A stretch of 64,000 nt of DNA from an uncultured Desulfobulbus sp. (GCF_963664075.1 NZ_OY760916.1:1089501-1153500); one strand, 5' to 3'. Counted from the first letter of the stretch, positions 27,495 to 37,431 are shown. Numbers and translations are program-made. Notes: generated by a model from the letters alone, not told the origin.

Positions 27495-28112
27495 TTATTG
27501 CTTGCGAAGGGAAGAAAATATTTTTTGTGCAAAGGGGAAAAGTTTTTTCAAGAGCCAGGCTGAAAGGACGATAAGGACAAGGACGACTACGGTGGCGAGG
27601 GCCGGATGAGCGATCATGAGGTATAGAAGTCCTGTAACGCTCAGGTCTTCGCTGATGCTGGCCACCGAGTTGGTGACCGGCTCTGGGCTGGTATTGATGG
27701 CTGCCCGGGCGGAAGCTTTGGCCAAGTGGGCCCCCATTGTAACGCTTCCCGTCGTCAAGGCCGTGAGAAATTGTGGCAATGTCCCAGCTTCTGATGCGGC
27801 CAAAAAACCGAGTGTCGCACTTGCCAATGGGCGAATAACGGTATGAATGGAGTCCCATGCGGAATCAATAAGGGGAATTTTATCTGCCACGAATTCAACG
27901 ACAAACAAGGCCGTGGCAATGGCCATAATATGTGGTTCGGCCAGGACGGTCATGTTGCCAGGAAGGTTGATCCACTCCATGCGTTGAGCAAGTCCAAGTC
28001 CTGCCGTACACAGGTAGAGATTGAGGCCGGAGGCCCAGGAGCTTCCCAGGAGGATGCTGGCAGCGTTGAGTAGATCCATAGCAACGGTAAGGTATTGAGG
28101 GTAGGCGATCAC
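27495..28112 (-). CDS. DUF4126 family membrane protein
   Basis: About 194-205 residues with several transmembrane helices. The GSSWASGLNLYLCTAGLGLA start, the VEFVADKIPLIDSAWDSIHT segment and the GAHLAKASARAAINTSPEP block are typical of DUF4126, whose function is unknown. The start may be GTG 28112 or ATG 28079; the conserved part begins after the ATG and neither has a good ribosome site. The stop is immediately followed, in the same frame, by the cupin's open frame. Confidence 0.8.
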   Translation of the reverse strand: MIAYPQYLTVAMDLLNAASILLGSSWASGLNLYLCTAGLGLAQRMEWINLPGNMTVLAEPHIMAIATALFVVEFVADKIPLIDSAWDSIHTVIRPLASATLGFLAASEAGTLPQFLTALTTGSVTMGAHLAKASARAAINTSPEPVTNSVASISEDLSVTGLLYLMIAHPALATVVVLVLIVLSAWLLKKLFPFAQKIFSSLRKQ

Positions 28113-28143
28113 GGGGCACCGAAGTTCCCGCTGCAGGCATCGT

Positions 28144-31100
28144 TCAGCCCTGATGGTTCAGCAGTTCAAGTTCCTCATACTCCTCTTGAATTTCCTCCAG
28201 GGTTATCAAGGCCTCAGTGTAAATTCCCTGTTCAAGCTGCTCCTTCAGGAGGTCATAGTCGCAGGCTTCAAGGACCTTGCAAAAGATTGGCTCGATTGTC
28301 TGCCAGGTATCAGCTGCCTCTGGATTTTTATTGGTCAGCTGCTGGTGGAGTTTAAGGACTAAGCTCTGCAGGTGAGGGAGGTCAATACTGTCGTTTTCTT
28401 GGGAGTAGCTCTGAGATATTTCATTCGCTTCTTTGAGCACAACCCCCAGTTCAGTGGTGAGTAGGTGTAAACCTGTGGCTATCTCTATCTCTTTTTGCTC
28501 CGTATGGTGGCGAAGGAGTTGCTCAAGTGAGAGCGCCAGTTCTCGCAGCTCCTTCATCCCTAACATTGCCGCAACTCCTTTAAGCGAGTGGGCATTTCGT
28601 TGAGCGGTTTCAAAATCCTCGGATTGAATAGCCCTCCCTATACGCTCGGGGAGGTCAGCCTGCTGCTCAATAAATTTACCAAGCATATGTTGGAAGGTGG
28701 ATTGGCTGCCAGTGAACTTGATACCGGTTTCCTGATCGATGTGTTCTGTTGAGGATGCCGATTTCTCCACTTCTACTGGAGTCACTGCAGTTTCTTCTGA
28801 GGCAGGTTTGGGATAGGGGCAACTTGTATCAGCCAGCCAGCGCGCCAGGGTAAGACGCAGTTGATCGGGTTCGACGGGCTTGGCAACAAAACCATTCATG
28901 CCAGCATCTTCGCAATGTTTTCTGTCATCTTCAAAGGCATTAGCCGTCATGGCCACGATGGGAATATCCCCTTTCCCCGGCATGGTGCGAATCCGTCGGG
29001 TGGCCGCAACCCCATCGAGTACGGGCATCTGCATGTCCATCAAGATGAGATCATACTCGTTGTTCGTCACCTTATGACAGGCCCTCTCCCCATTGTCGGC
29101 TATTTCCACCGAGAGGCCGAACCGCTCAAGAATCTCGGTGGCTACTTCCTGGTTGATTTCATTGTCTTCAACCAGCAGGACACGCGCACCCTGGCGCAGC
29201 CCCACAAGGGAAGAAGGCATGTTGGTTTCACTCTGCAGCTCCGTTGCCTCCCCAAGCGGAAGGCGCGCGGTGAACCAGAAGGTACTTCCCTGACCCAGGG
29301 TGCTGATAATTCCAGTTTCTCCTCCCATCATCTCTGCCAACCGTTTGGAGATGGCCAGGCCAAGTCCGGTTCCGCCGTATTTACGGACAGTGGAGGCTTC
29401 TGCCTGCTCAAAGGCATTGAAAAGTTTATCCTGCTGCCCCTCTGCAATACCGATTCCCGTGTCCTCCACTTCAAAACGCAGTAAGGCATTTTCATCATTG
29501 AGCTCAGCAAGTTGGGTGCGAATGGTGATGCTTCCACGTTCTGTGAACTTAACCGCGTTGCCTAAATAATTGACCAATATCTGACGCAAGCGTAACTCAT
29601 CCCCTTTCACTGGCAGCTTAGCGAAGCGGGGATCATGTTCAATCAGCAAATCGAGTCCTTTTTCAACCACCCGCTCGCGCATCATGCTGCTGGTCTGATC
29701 TAAGGTGGTGGAGACCAAAAAGGTTCTCTCCTCCAGTTGCATGCTTTTGGCCTCTATCTTTGAAAGGTCAAGGATGTCATTGATAATCTCTAGCAGGTGT
29801 TTGCCCGAATCGATGATCTTGCCAACCTTGCTTTGTTGCTCAGGGGTATGAACCTGGTTACCAATCAGATGCGCAAAGCCAATAATCGCATTGAGCGGAG
29901 TACGTATCTCGTGACTCATATTGGCAAGGAAGGTGCTTTTTGCATGGTTGGCGGTTTCTGCTACTTGTTTGGCTTCTTCGAGCTCTTTGGTGCGAATAGT
30001 AACCAGATCTTCCAGGTGGAGACGATAGTTTTCCAGCTCCAGTTCTATTTGTTTCTGAGCAGTGATGTCTTTGACAATGCCAATAGCCACCCATTTGCCT
30101 TCCATTTGCACTGATGAAAGCGAGAGCTCGATGGGAAAGAGCTCCCCCTCTTTTTTCACTGCTTCCAACTCAAGGGTCTGGTCAATCGCGTCGCCCCGGC
30201 CGGTTTTCTGCCATAGGGGAAAGGCTTGATAGGCAGGCTCCCGATACTGAGGTGCTGCAAGGATAGCGTGGACCTCCTTCCCTAAAATTTCTTTGGCAGA
30301 ATAGCCAAAAATCGAGGCAGCAGCGGGGTTCCAAAAGGAAATTTTTCCCGCATTATCAATCATTATGACACCATTTCTGGCCGCGTTGGTAATGGTCCGT
30401 AATTTTTTTTCACTGTCCTCAATGGTCTCTTGGGCCTGTTTTTGCTCGGTAATATCCAGGGCTATTCCGTCCCAAATGAGCCTGCCGTCGGGGGTGGTTT
30501 GCGGGTAGGCATTAAAGAGCAGCCAACATTTCTGCTCTGTGGGAAGATAGAGTGGAATTTCCTGGGAAAAACCGGTGGCCGCCAGGCGGGGATCACTTTT
30601 GGCTGCAAGAAAATTTTTTCTGTCCTGACTTGGCATCATCATGAGCAGGAGGGAGGCGTCTGCTGAGATCTGTTCCGGCAGATAGCCAAGGACGGATTCA
30701 CATCCTCGACTGATGTAAGTAAAACTGTAGCCCCCGGAAGGTGAGCATGACAACTGATAGACAAAGCCCCCTGGCAGGTTGTCACTCAGTGTTTCAAGTC
30801 GCTGAACTGCAAGGAATTGTTTTTGTTCATGCTCCAGACGCTGAATCTCTTGCTGCTGGTGAAACATTCGCAGAAGGATAACAGCGATGACGGCCAGGGA
30901 CGCAACAAGGATACTTGAGACGCGTAAAACCATCGTCATAACCGGGGTGTGAATTTCACCAAGCTGGACCTCTGCGGTTAGATGCCAGGGGGTTCCTGTG
31001 ATGGGGGACTGCGCAAAGAGGACCTCAGCCCCTTGCGGGTTTATGGCCATACCGGTGGAAGAGTGGGGCGAAGATGGCTGGGGTAGCTCACTGGAGAAGG

Positions 31101-31800
31101 CCGAGCGGAACGCAGGAGGGAGATCGTGTGGTTTGGGTCCACCTGGAGCAGTGATCCAGAGCGAATGGTTTCCTCTGATTGCGTAGAGTTCAACTTTTTG
31201 GCTTGTATAAAAGCTGGGGTGGTCTTGAATGAGGGGAAAGAGGTAATGGCTGGTATCTACTTGCAAAACGACAGCTGCTATCGGCTGCTGGGGATGGTTT
31301 TGCTCGCGAAAAAGCGGGGCGACCCAGTCAATACAAACTGTTCCTGATGGTGAGAGGTAGAATGCCGTGCGCTCGATGGTGCCCTTATTCAGAGTTTGCT
31401 GGATTTTGTGGGCCGTGACCTCTGTGGCAGCCTGTTTTGAGCCGGTGCTGAGCAAGAGCTGTCCTTGGCTGTCAAAGAGCTGTACAGAACTGTAGTCATA
31501 CGCCTTGAGCATGAGCTCCATGCGTGAGAGGAGAAGGCTTTTGTATTTGAGAGTATCCGGCTGGAGAAGATACTGCTCGAGCCGAGCGGAGAGATCTTTT
31601 GATGCACTCCAGATATGCGCATCTCCCTGGCGTTCATGTATCCAGTGCAGCAGGGCTTTGGAAGTAGTCTCGGTCAGATTTTTCAGGTTGAGGGCAGTGT
31701 TCTTTTCTTCTTTGGAGATTTCGGTGCGGTAGTAGAGGGAGGAGCTCAGAGCAAGCAGGCACAAGAAGACGATTGTAAAGAGTGCATATCGCTTGTTCAT
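28144..31800 (-). CDS. Membrane hybrid histidine kinase with receiver and HPt domains
   Basis: About 1218 residues from the ATG at 31800 (AGGGG upstream), preferred to the TTG-type extension to 31860. Domain order: transmembrane helix 5-25, a periplasmic Cache-like sensor of about 275 residues, helix near 295-315, two PAS domains (FTYISRGCESVLGYLPEQI; NAARNGVIMIDNAGKISFW), HisKA with FLANMSHEIRTPLNAIIGFA (His near 629), ATPase (DTGIGI, GGTGLGLAISKRLAEMMGG), receiver with LILMDMQMPVLDG (Asp near 919) and an HPt domain with AHSLKGVAAMLG (His near 1070). It is a BarA/ArcB-type phosphorelay that can pass phosphate on to a separate regulator. It is divergent from the phosphopantetheinyl transferase gene; a regulatory link to the biosynthetic cluster is possible but unproven. 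Confidence 0.93.
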   Translation of the reverse strand: MNKRYALFTIVFLCLLALSSSLYYRTEISKEEKNTALNLKNLTETTSKALLHWIHERQGDAHIWSASKDLSARLEQYLLQPDTLKYKSLLLSRMELMLKAYDYSSVQLFDSQGQLLLSTGSKQAATEVTAHKIQQTLNKGTIERTAFYLSPSGTVCIDWVAPLFREQNHPQQPIAAVVLQVDTSHYLFPLIQDHPSFYTSQKVELYAIRGNHSLWITAPGGPKPHDLPPAFRSAFSSELPQPSSPHSSTGMAINPQGAEVLFAQSPITGTPWHLTAEVQLGEIHTPVMTMVLRVSSILVASLAVIAVILLRMFHQQQEIQRLEHEQKQFLAVQRLETLSDNLPGGFVYQLSCSPSGGYSFTYISRGCESVLGYLPEQISADASLLLMMMPSQDRKNFLAAKSDPRLAATGFSQEIPLYLPTEQKCWLLFNAYPQTTPDGRLIWDGIALDITEQKQAQETIEDSEKKLRTITNAARNGVIMIDNAGKISFWNPAAASIFGYSAKEILGKEVHAILAAPQYREPAYQAFPLWQKTGRGDAIDQTLELEAVKKEGELFPIELSLSSVQMEGKWVAIGIVKDITAQKQIELELENYRLHLEDLVTIRTKELEEAKQVAETANHAKSTFLANMSHEIRTPLNAIIGFAHLIGNQVHTPEQQSKVGKIIDSGKHLLEIINDILDLSKIEAKSMQLEERTFLVSTTLDQTSSMMRERVVEKGLDLLIEHDPRFAKLPVKGDELRLRQILVNYLGNAVKFTERGSITIRTQLAELNDENALLRFEVEDTGIGIAEGQQDKLFNAFEQAEASTVRKYGGTGLGLAISKRLAEMMGGETGIISTLGQGSTFWFTARLPLGEATELQSETNMPSSLVGLRQGARVLLVEDNEINQEVATEILERFGLSVEIADNGERACHKVTNNEYDLILMDMQMPVLDGVAATRRIRTMPGKGDIPIVAMTANAFEDDRKHCEDAGMNGFVAKPVEPDQLRLTLARWLADTSCPYPKPASEETAVTPVEVEKSASSTEHIDQETGIKFTGSQSTFQHMLGKFIEQQADLPERIGRAIQSEDFETAQRNAHSLKGVAAMLGMKELRELALSLEQLLRHHTEQKEIEIATGLHLLTTELGVVLKEANEISQSYSQENDSIDLPHLQSLVLKLHQQLTNKNPEAADTWQTIEPIFCKVLEACDYDLLKEQLEQGIYTEALITLEEIQEEYEELELLNHQG

Positions 31801-32035
31801 GCGTTTGGTTCCCCTGACTTGATCAATGGATTCTTGTGAGTACCCATCTTGGGAAATCAAGCTGGATACGCTCGCAAGGAATACGAAACAATAGGCGCCA
31901 CAATCAGCTTATCATAGGAACCCTTGGGGAAAAAAGAAGAATTCCCAGGTTGTGAAGAATCGAGGAGCGAGGGGTAACGTAATGCAATATCTACTTGTCG
32001 TAAAAAGGCTTTATCTATGTGAAAACAAGAAAATC

Positions 32036-32065
32036 TTGAGTTTGTATGAAATTACATTGCATAAT
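32036..32065 (+). promoter_or_regulatory. Candidate sigma70-type promoter for the PPTase operon
   Basis: TTGAGT and CATAAT are separated by 18 bp about 85 bp before the start at 32151. The 350-bp divergent gap (31801-32150) is AT-rich here and holds no gene. Pattern match only. Confidence 0.35.
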
Positions 32066-32150
32066 AGTACAAGATGAATACAGCAAGCGTTGTTTCATTG
32101 ACTTGTTCTGTTTGCTATTTTTTTCTCCTTTGAAGAGCTTCTAATATACC

Positions 32151-32867
32151 ATGTCTTCTGTGGAAAATTGCGTCCGCGTTTTATATACAAGGTTCTCGGC
32201 TCCACTCCCCGCAAATCTTGAAAATTCCTACCTGGAAGCGATACCACAGGCCTTTCAAGGCAGGATTCTGGCGTTTCGACGGTGGCAAGACAGGCAGGCC
32301 TCATTGCTGGGGAAAATGCTTTTGCTCCGATTGTTGCAAACCTATGACCCCGTACGGTTTGGCCGGGAAAAATTAACCAACCTGCAGCAGACCTCCATGG
32401 GGAAGCCCTTTCTTCCTGCAGGGCCCGAGTTCAGTATCTCGCATTCTGGAGAAATGGTTGTCGTTGCTTTGGCTCCAGAAGGGAAAATAGGGATCGATAT
32501 CGAACAAATGGTTGAGCTCAACGTCCAGGATTTACGCGGTTTCGTTCCTGAAATTGATCGATATGACCAAGGGCATGAGGAGGGAATACGCTCATTTTTT
32601 TATCATCATTGGACCCAAAGGGAAGCGGTTGCCAAGGCAAGTGGCATGGGGCTGCTTGGACCAATCGAGACCCTCGTTGTAGATGGAGACAAGGCGTTGT
32701 ATGATGCGACCACCTGGTCTCTACAAAAGATTCCATTGCAGCAGGAGGGGTATGTCAGCCATCTGGCGCTGGACACTCCTCATTATAGTTTTACCCTTGG
32801 AAAGGCTGACTTGATGACACTACTTGCACCCGAGATGATGTCTTTGGCACTGGAGAATGGGCGATGA
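32151..32867 (+). CDS. Sfp-type 4'-phosphopantetheinyl transferase
   Basis: A 238-residue enzyme that moves phosphopantetheine from CoA to the conserved Ser of carrier domains. Motifs: GKPFLPAGPEFSISHSGEMV, the magnesium-binding GIDIEQM, and WTQREAVAKASGMGL (the W-x-x-K/R-E-A-x-x-K block). An insertion around residues 130-150 separates the second and third motifs. It should activate the eleven or so ACP/T domains of the neighbouring megasynthases. Its stop overlaps the next start (ATGA). Confidence 0.92.
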   Translation: MSSVENCVRVLYTRFSAPLPANLENSYLEAIPQAFQGRILAFRRWQDRQASLLGKMLLLRLLQTYDPVRFGREKLTNLQQTSMGKPFLPAGPEFSISHSGEMVVVALAPEGKIGIDIEQMVELNVQDLRGFVPEIDRYDQGHEEGIRSFFYHHWTQREAVAKASGMGLLGPIETLVVDGDKALYDATTWSLQKIPLQQEGYVSHLALDTPHYSFTLGKADLMTLLAPEMMSLALENGR

Positions 32868-33334
32868 GTTCTTTAGACGAGCGAGTCAAGGCGGAGCAGT
32901 GTATTAAAAATTACGTCATTGTCGCCATGGGATTAGGATTTTTCCCCTCTGCCTTGGTGAATACGGTGGCCGTCGTCGCTTTAGAGGTGAAGATGATCGG
33001 GGATTTAGCCCGAATCTACGATTTTCCCGTACCCAAAAAACTTGTCATGTACAAGATGCTTATATCGCTGATCAGTAGCCTGGGTGCAGTCTATCTTACC
33101 GTGAAATCACGAGTCCTCTTTAAAGGGGTTCCCCTGCTTGGCCATGCCGTCTATGTGGGGACGATGTCAGTGGCCGGAGGTGCTGCCATGTATGCTGTCG
33201 GCAAGATATTCCAGGAGCATTATGCCTCAGGCGGGACCTTTCTCAGCAGTGAAAATTCCCTGCTCAAAAAATATTTCCAAGAGAAATATAACGAGGGCAA
33301 ACCTCTCGTCGCCTCCTTTTCTGCCGGATCGTGA
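32864..33334 (+). CDS. DUF697-like membrane protein
   Basis: A 156-residue protein with hydrophobic segments at about 18-45, 63-83 and 92-115. The pattern KAEQCIKNYVIVAMGLGFFP then ALEVKMIGDLARIYDFP is that of DUF697, a poorly understood membrane domain often fused to GTPases. Here it is free-standing and translationally coupled to the PPTase, so it probably belongs to the biosynthetic cluster. A role in export or membrane tethering is only a guess. Confidence 0.7.
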   Translation: MSSLDERVKAEQCIKNYVIVAMGLGFFPSALVNTVAVVALEVKMIGDLARIYDFPVPKKLVMYKMLISLISSLGAVYLTVKSRVLFKGVPLLGHAVYVGTMSVAGGAAMYAVGKIFQEHYASGGTFLSSENSLLKKYFQEKYNEGKPLVASFSAGS

Positions 33335-33545
33335 TGTCATTTTTTTACAGTTTTTTGTTTTTTCTCAACGGTTTGTTTCTATGCTGAGCGCTGTTTTTGT
33401 TGACGTAAAATTCAGGTTCTGTAAGAGAAAGCAGTCCGCCGGACGTTCCATATATTGATACGATTCTCTTGTCGTTCTTTGCAGAACAGCGCTCTTGGTA
33501 AGGCAAGGAGACCTTTGGGGCATCCATCCTACAAGGAGCAAAGTT

Positions 33546-36500
33546 ATGTCGCCAGATCAATATTATATTTTTTCAAAAATCCTGGGTGCTTCGCTTGCAT
33601 TGATGACAGTCTTGGATCCTTCCTGCGTTACAGCAAGTGATGCCGACGAATACAGTGCAATCAGCCAGGTCACCCTTGACGCCTTTGTTGGTAAAACCGG
33701 CATATTCGGGGCGACTGCCGGAGTGCAGTTTTCAGACGGCAGTCGCTGGTTTGGTGCCAGCGGTGTCACCGGGCCGGAGAGTGCCAGTGAAGGTGGACGT
33801 CACCTTACGGTTGATGATCGTTTTCACATCGGCAGCCAAACCAAGACCTATACCGGAGCGGTGATTCTTAAATACGTTGATGCTGATATCCTGGATCTGG
33901 ATCAGTCCATTCAAACTTGGCTTCCGGATTTGACGGTCATGAGCAAGGAGCTGCGCGAGCAAGTGACGATTCGCGATTTGATTAGCCAACGTTCCGGAAT
34001 TGCAGAATATCTCAATGCCCAAGATCCCGGCACCCCCGGTCAAACAATCCTTGATAGTTGGAATGCAGCCAATGGTCGTTATGACCTGAGCCCCAGCCAG
34101 TTGGTCGAGGCTGCGCTTACCTTAGGGCCTACCATGACGCCGGGAGACGTCAACACCTATCAATACTCCAATACCAATTTTCTTCTCTTGGGAATGATTG
34201 CCGAACGAGCCAGCTGTACCACGGCTGCAGGCTGTCAGAGCTTCAAGCAAATTGTTCAGCAGGAAATTTTGATTCCTCTGGGGCTGAGTGAAACTACGTA
34301 CCCTACCGGAATCACATATGATGGTGTCCATACCAATGCCACCTGGAATGACTATGGCGCGCTGAGTGACTTTACCTACCCCAGCCCCGCTATTCCGAAC
34401 ACTGCCGGGGCCATGATTTCAACCGTTGGTGATCAGCTGAACTGGTTGATCGAACTCACCACTAACGCCGAGGGGACTCTTTCACCGGCAACCTTTGCCG
34501 AACGGCTGCAGTGGACTACAAATCTCGATTCCGGGAATGTGGCCGGAGCAAAGGCCGGATACGGCATGGCCATTTATGGGAGCACCAGCCCCACCACAGG
34601 TCAGCCCACTTTAGGGCATGGGGGGGAGATCAGCGGTGTGCAGACCCTGATGTTTCAATTTCCGGAATCCAACCTTTTTATTGTAGGCGATGTCAATACC
34701 TTCCTCTCTATTCCCAATGACCGAACCCTTCCGGCGAGCAGGATTACCGATCTCTACTATGGTTTGGAACGCTCGATCATGACTTTGACTGCAGCAACGG
34801 TCTATGGCGGATCCTGTGTCGGTGGCTATGACCTCACCTGTAGCGGCACGACAGTTCTCCCTCAAGGGGTAACGGCCTCGGGGGATGTCATAATCGAGGC
34901 CTCCGGTAATTACTGGACCAATACTTCGCTGAATTTTTCAGAGCCTATCCCTACCCTTACTGCCTATGGGGAAGACATCACCGCATTGAGCGTAAGCAAT
35001 GGGACCGTCACAATAAAGGGAAATGCTATTGTGGAATCCATCGGTAACGGTTCCACAGCGCTCCATCTAAGCGGTACCCAAAATACGGTGGCTATCAGCG
35101 GGCAATTAAACGCGACCGGATACGGGACAACGGCCCTTGATGGCAGTAGCATCTCCGATGATACGGTTGTCATCCAGCCGACAGGTTCGGTTACAGGCAA
35201 GATTGCGCTTACCAATGGCTCTGATCAAATAATCGCCAACGGCACTGTCACGGGGGATGTGCTCTTGGGGCCCAATGCCACTTTGTGCGGTTCCGGTAAA
35301 ATTTTGGGCCTGCTGACCGGTGGCACGGTAGCTCCAGGAAATTCCATCGGCCTGCTAACAGTCAGTTCATACAATGGCTTTGACTCGACTCTGCAGATGG
35401 AAATAAATGGTGATGCAGTTGCCAGCGATTTATTGAAGGTGGTGGAACAGCAATCCGAGGGGATTCCAGTCGTTGATACGGGGACAGCGTATCTGGGGGG
35501 AGCGATTCTAGAGCTTTCCGGAACCCGCCCCGCAGTGGATAGCCGTTTCCTGTTGCTGGATGCCGATAACAGTCTTTCCGGAAGTTTTAGCACCATCTTG
35601 GATAAGGACCAGCTCCTCCAGGCAACAGGTCGTATTTCCGGAGCGCTTTTGACAGGAACAAAGTCCGTGGTTGCTTCCTGGTCCAGTCCGGCGCCTTTTG
35701 ATGCAGCTATAGATATGCAATACCTCACAAGCCTTGATCGGGCCGACCACAACCTCCAGCGGATGAACCATACCAATACGGGATTGATCGAAAGAAAAGG
35801 GATAACCCCTTTTGCCATGCTCCTGGGGAATTATGCCAATTTTTCCACTGAGGATTCGGTCAGTGGCTACACGATAAAGAGCGAAGGGCTGATGCTGGGG
35901 GTTGATGTTCCCATTGGTCAAGATATGTTCATCGGGATGAATTTTTCTTCGATAATCGGGGCCGCCAAGGTGGATGTGGATGGGGAAGAACAGGAAAGCT
36001 CGGTGCAGAGTCTTGGCCTTTACGGTGCACTTAAAGCTGGTTCCTACACTATTGGGGCCGACTTCAGCATTGGCTATGGAGACATTGATTACAGCAATAA
36101 GGTGACCATTGGTCAGGACCTTGCAACAGCCAAAGGTACATATGACGTCCTGCCACTCACCCTCGGGCTGAGCATGAGCCGAGCTTTCAAAGGGGACGCC
36201 TGGACCACCGATATCACGGGTGATTTAATTTATATGTCGGGGAAGACAAAAGGATTTACGGAAACGGGCATTGCGGAGAATGCAGCATTCACTTTTGAGG
36301 AATACACCTGTGAACGGTTGCGCGCCGGGGTGACGGCAACGCTTTCCAGAAATATGCCGATCGCGCAATGGTACCCCTGGATGTCACTGGGGGTGTTTCA
36401 GCATTTTGACCTTCATTCGCCGGGTATCCAGTATCATTTGGAAAATGGTGCAGCAGCACGGCTCGACATCCGTGATGTCAATGGATTTGAGCCGCGACTG

Positions 36501-36629
36501 GCCGTTGGCTTTCGCCATCAGTTGCAGAATAAGGTGAATATGAATTTCAGTATTGACGGGAGCTTGCGTGACGACACTGTTGCAACGAGGATGATGCTGT
36601 GGTTGAGTGTTCCTTTAGGAGATGAATGA
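33546..36629 (+). CDS. Autotransporter with serine beta-lactamase-like (S12) passenger
   Basis: About 1027 residues from the ATG at 33546, which has AAGGAG upstream (the extension to 33495 lacks one). Signal peptide ILGASLALMTVLDPSCVTA. Residues about 35-430 are a class-C beta-lactamase/D-aminopeptidase fold with S97-Q-T-K100, Y207-S-N209 and H358-G-G in place of KTG. Residues about 440-740 are repeat sequence of the passenger stalk type (TVAPGNSIGLLTVSSYNG). The last 280 residues form an autotransporter barrel (GYTIKSEGLMLGVDVPIGQD to MMLWLSVPLGDE; the end lacks the usual final Phe/Trp). The enzyme would be shown on the cell surface. In this cluster it could process or hydrolyse the peptide, as the S12 peptidase ClbP does for colibactin, or protect the cell; a plain surface esterase is also possible. 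Confidence 0.88.
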   Translation: MSPDQYYIFSKILGASLALMTVLDPSCVTASDADEYSAISQVTLDAFVGKTGIFGATAGVQFSDGSRWFGASGVTGPESASEGGRHLTVDDRFHIGSQTKTYTGAVILKYVDADILDLDQSIQTWLPDLTVMSKELREQVTIRDLISQRSGIAEYLNAQDPGTPGQTILDSWNAANGRYDLSPSQLVEAALTLGPTMTPGDVNTYQYSNTNFLLLGMIAERASCTTAAGCQSFKQIVQQEILIPLGLSETTYPTGITYDGVHTNATWNDYGALSDFTYPSPAIPNTAGAMISTVGDQLNWLIELTTNAEGTLSPATFAERLQWTTNLDSGNVAGAKAGYGMAIYGSTSPTTGQPTLGHGGEISGVQTLMFQFPESNLFIVGDVNTFLSIPNDRTLPASRITDLYYGLERSIMTLTAATVYGGSCVGGYDLTCSGTTVLPQGVTASGDVIIEASGNYWTNTSLNFSEPIPTLTAYGEDITALSVSNGTVTIKGNAIVESIGNGSTALHLSGTQNTVAISGQLNATGYGTTALDGSSISDDTVVIQPTGSVTGKIALTNGSDQIIANGTVTGDVLLGPNATLCGSGKILGLLTGGTVAPGNSIGLLTVSSYNGFDSTLQMEINGDAVASDLLKVVEQQSEGIPVVDTGTAYLGGAILELSGTRPAVDSRFLLLDADNSLSGSFSTILDKDQLLQATGRISGALLTGTKSVVASWSSPAPFDAAIDMQYLTSLDRADHNLQRMNHTNTGLIERKGITPFAMLLGNYANFSTEDSVSGYTIKSEGLMLGVDVPIGQDMFIGMNFSSIIGAAKVDVDGEEQESSVQSLGLYGALKAGSYTIGADFSIGYGDIDYSNKVTIGQDLATAKGTYDVLPLTLGLSMSRAFKGDAWTTDITGDLIYMSGKTKGFTETGIAENAAFTFEEYTCERLRAGVTATLSRNMPIAQWYPWMSLGVFQHFDLHSPGIQYHLENGAAARLDIRDVNGFEPRLAVGFRHQLQNKVNMNFSIDGSLRDDTVATRMMLWLSVPLGDE

Positions 36630-36690
36630 TATTCTATATTCAGCGTAGGTAAACGAGACCCTTATTCAAGATTTCCTTAAGACACGGTCT

Positions 36691-37431
36691 ATGTATATTC
36701 CATCCTCAGAAAGAGTTGTTGAACAGCACACCATTGATCTGATCTGTCTGCCCTATGCTGGCGGTAACAGCTGTCTTTTGTTTCGGCAGTGGCAACGAAG
36801 TGCGGAAAAGGGCCTGCGTATTCATCCGGTTGCCCTGCCCGGACGTGACAGGTATTTTCATCTGGCGCCACTTGCCGACATGCCATCCATGCTTAACTGG
36901 CTTGATCGGGAAGTAACCCCTCTGCTTACCGGTGATTTTGCCTTGTTTGGCCATTCCATGGGGGCTGTCGTTGCCTATGCCTACGCCTTGAATCTGCAAG
37001 CGGCAAACAGGACTGGGCCCCGCCATCTTTTTGTATCCGCCTCAACCCCACCTTCGACGCCGCGTACGCACCAGCTTCATAAAAAAACTTCGGAGCAGAT
37101 GCGTCAGTATCTCAAGGAGTACGATCCCAAGGGCTACTGTTTTGATGAACATCCGGAGTTGTGGGAGGTCTTTGAACCGGTTTTGCGGGCGGATTTCCAG
37201 TTGGTGGAAACCTATGTACCTCCCGTGGGGGAGAGAACCATTGATTGTCCGATTACCGCCCTATGCGGGACAAGAGACACGGTCGTTGATGCAACGACGA
37301 TGGCGGGCTGGCGTTCTCACACCTCAGGAGCTTTTGCGGCTATTTCGATGGAGGGGGGGCATCTTTTTCTCCGTGACAACCCGTTGGCGGTTTTTGATTG
37401 TGTGAGCAAGCGGTTACCTCGTACGTTGTAA
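36691..37431 (+). CDS. Type II thioesterase
   Basis: A 246-residue alpha/beta hydrolase of the external (type II) thioesterase class that clears mis-primed carrier domains in NRPS/PKS lines. Motifs: LICLPYAGGNSCLLFRQW, LPGRDRYF, nucleophile Ser89 in FGHSMGAVVAY, Asp in CGTRDTVVD and catalytic His in MEGGHLFL. It follows the autotransporter by 61 bp on the same strand and converges on the NRPS genes. Confidence 0.93.
   Translation: MYIPSSERVVEQHTIDLICLPYAGGNSCLLFRQWQRSAEKGLRIHPVALPGRDRYFHLAPLADMPSMLNWLDREVTPLLTGDFALFGHSMGAVVAYAYALNLQAANRTGPRHLFVSASTPPSTPRTHQLHKKTSEQMRQYLKEYDPKGYCFDEHPELWEVFEPVLRADFQLVETYVPPVGERTIDCPITALCGTRDTVVDATTMAGWRSHTSGAFAAISMEGGHLFLRDNPLAVFDCVSKRLPRTL

Noticed and set aside
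33546..34800. Antibiotic-resistance class C beta-lactamase
   Set aside because: SxxK and YxN fit, but KTG is replaced by HGG and the domain is fused to a barrel; S12 peptidase/esterase is at least as likely.
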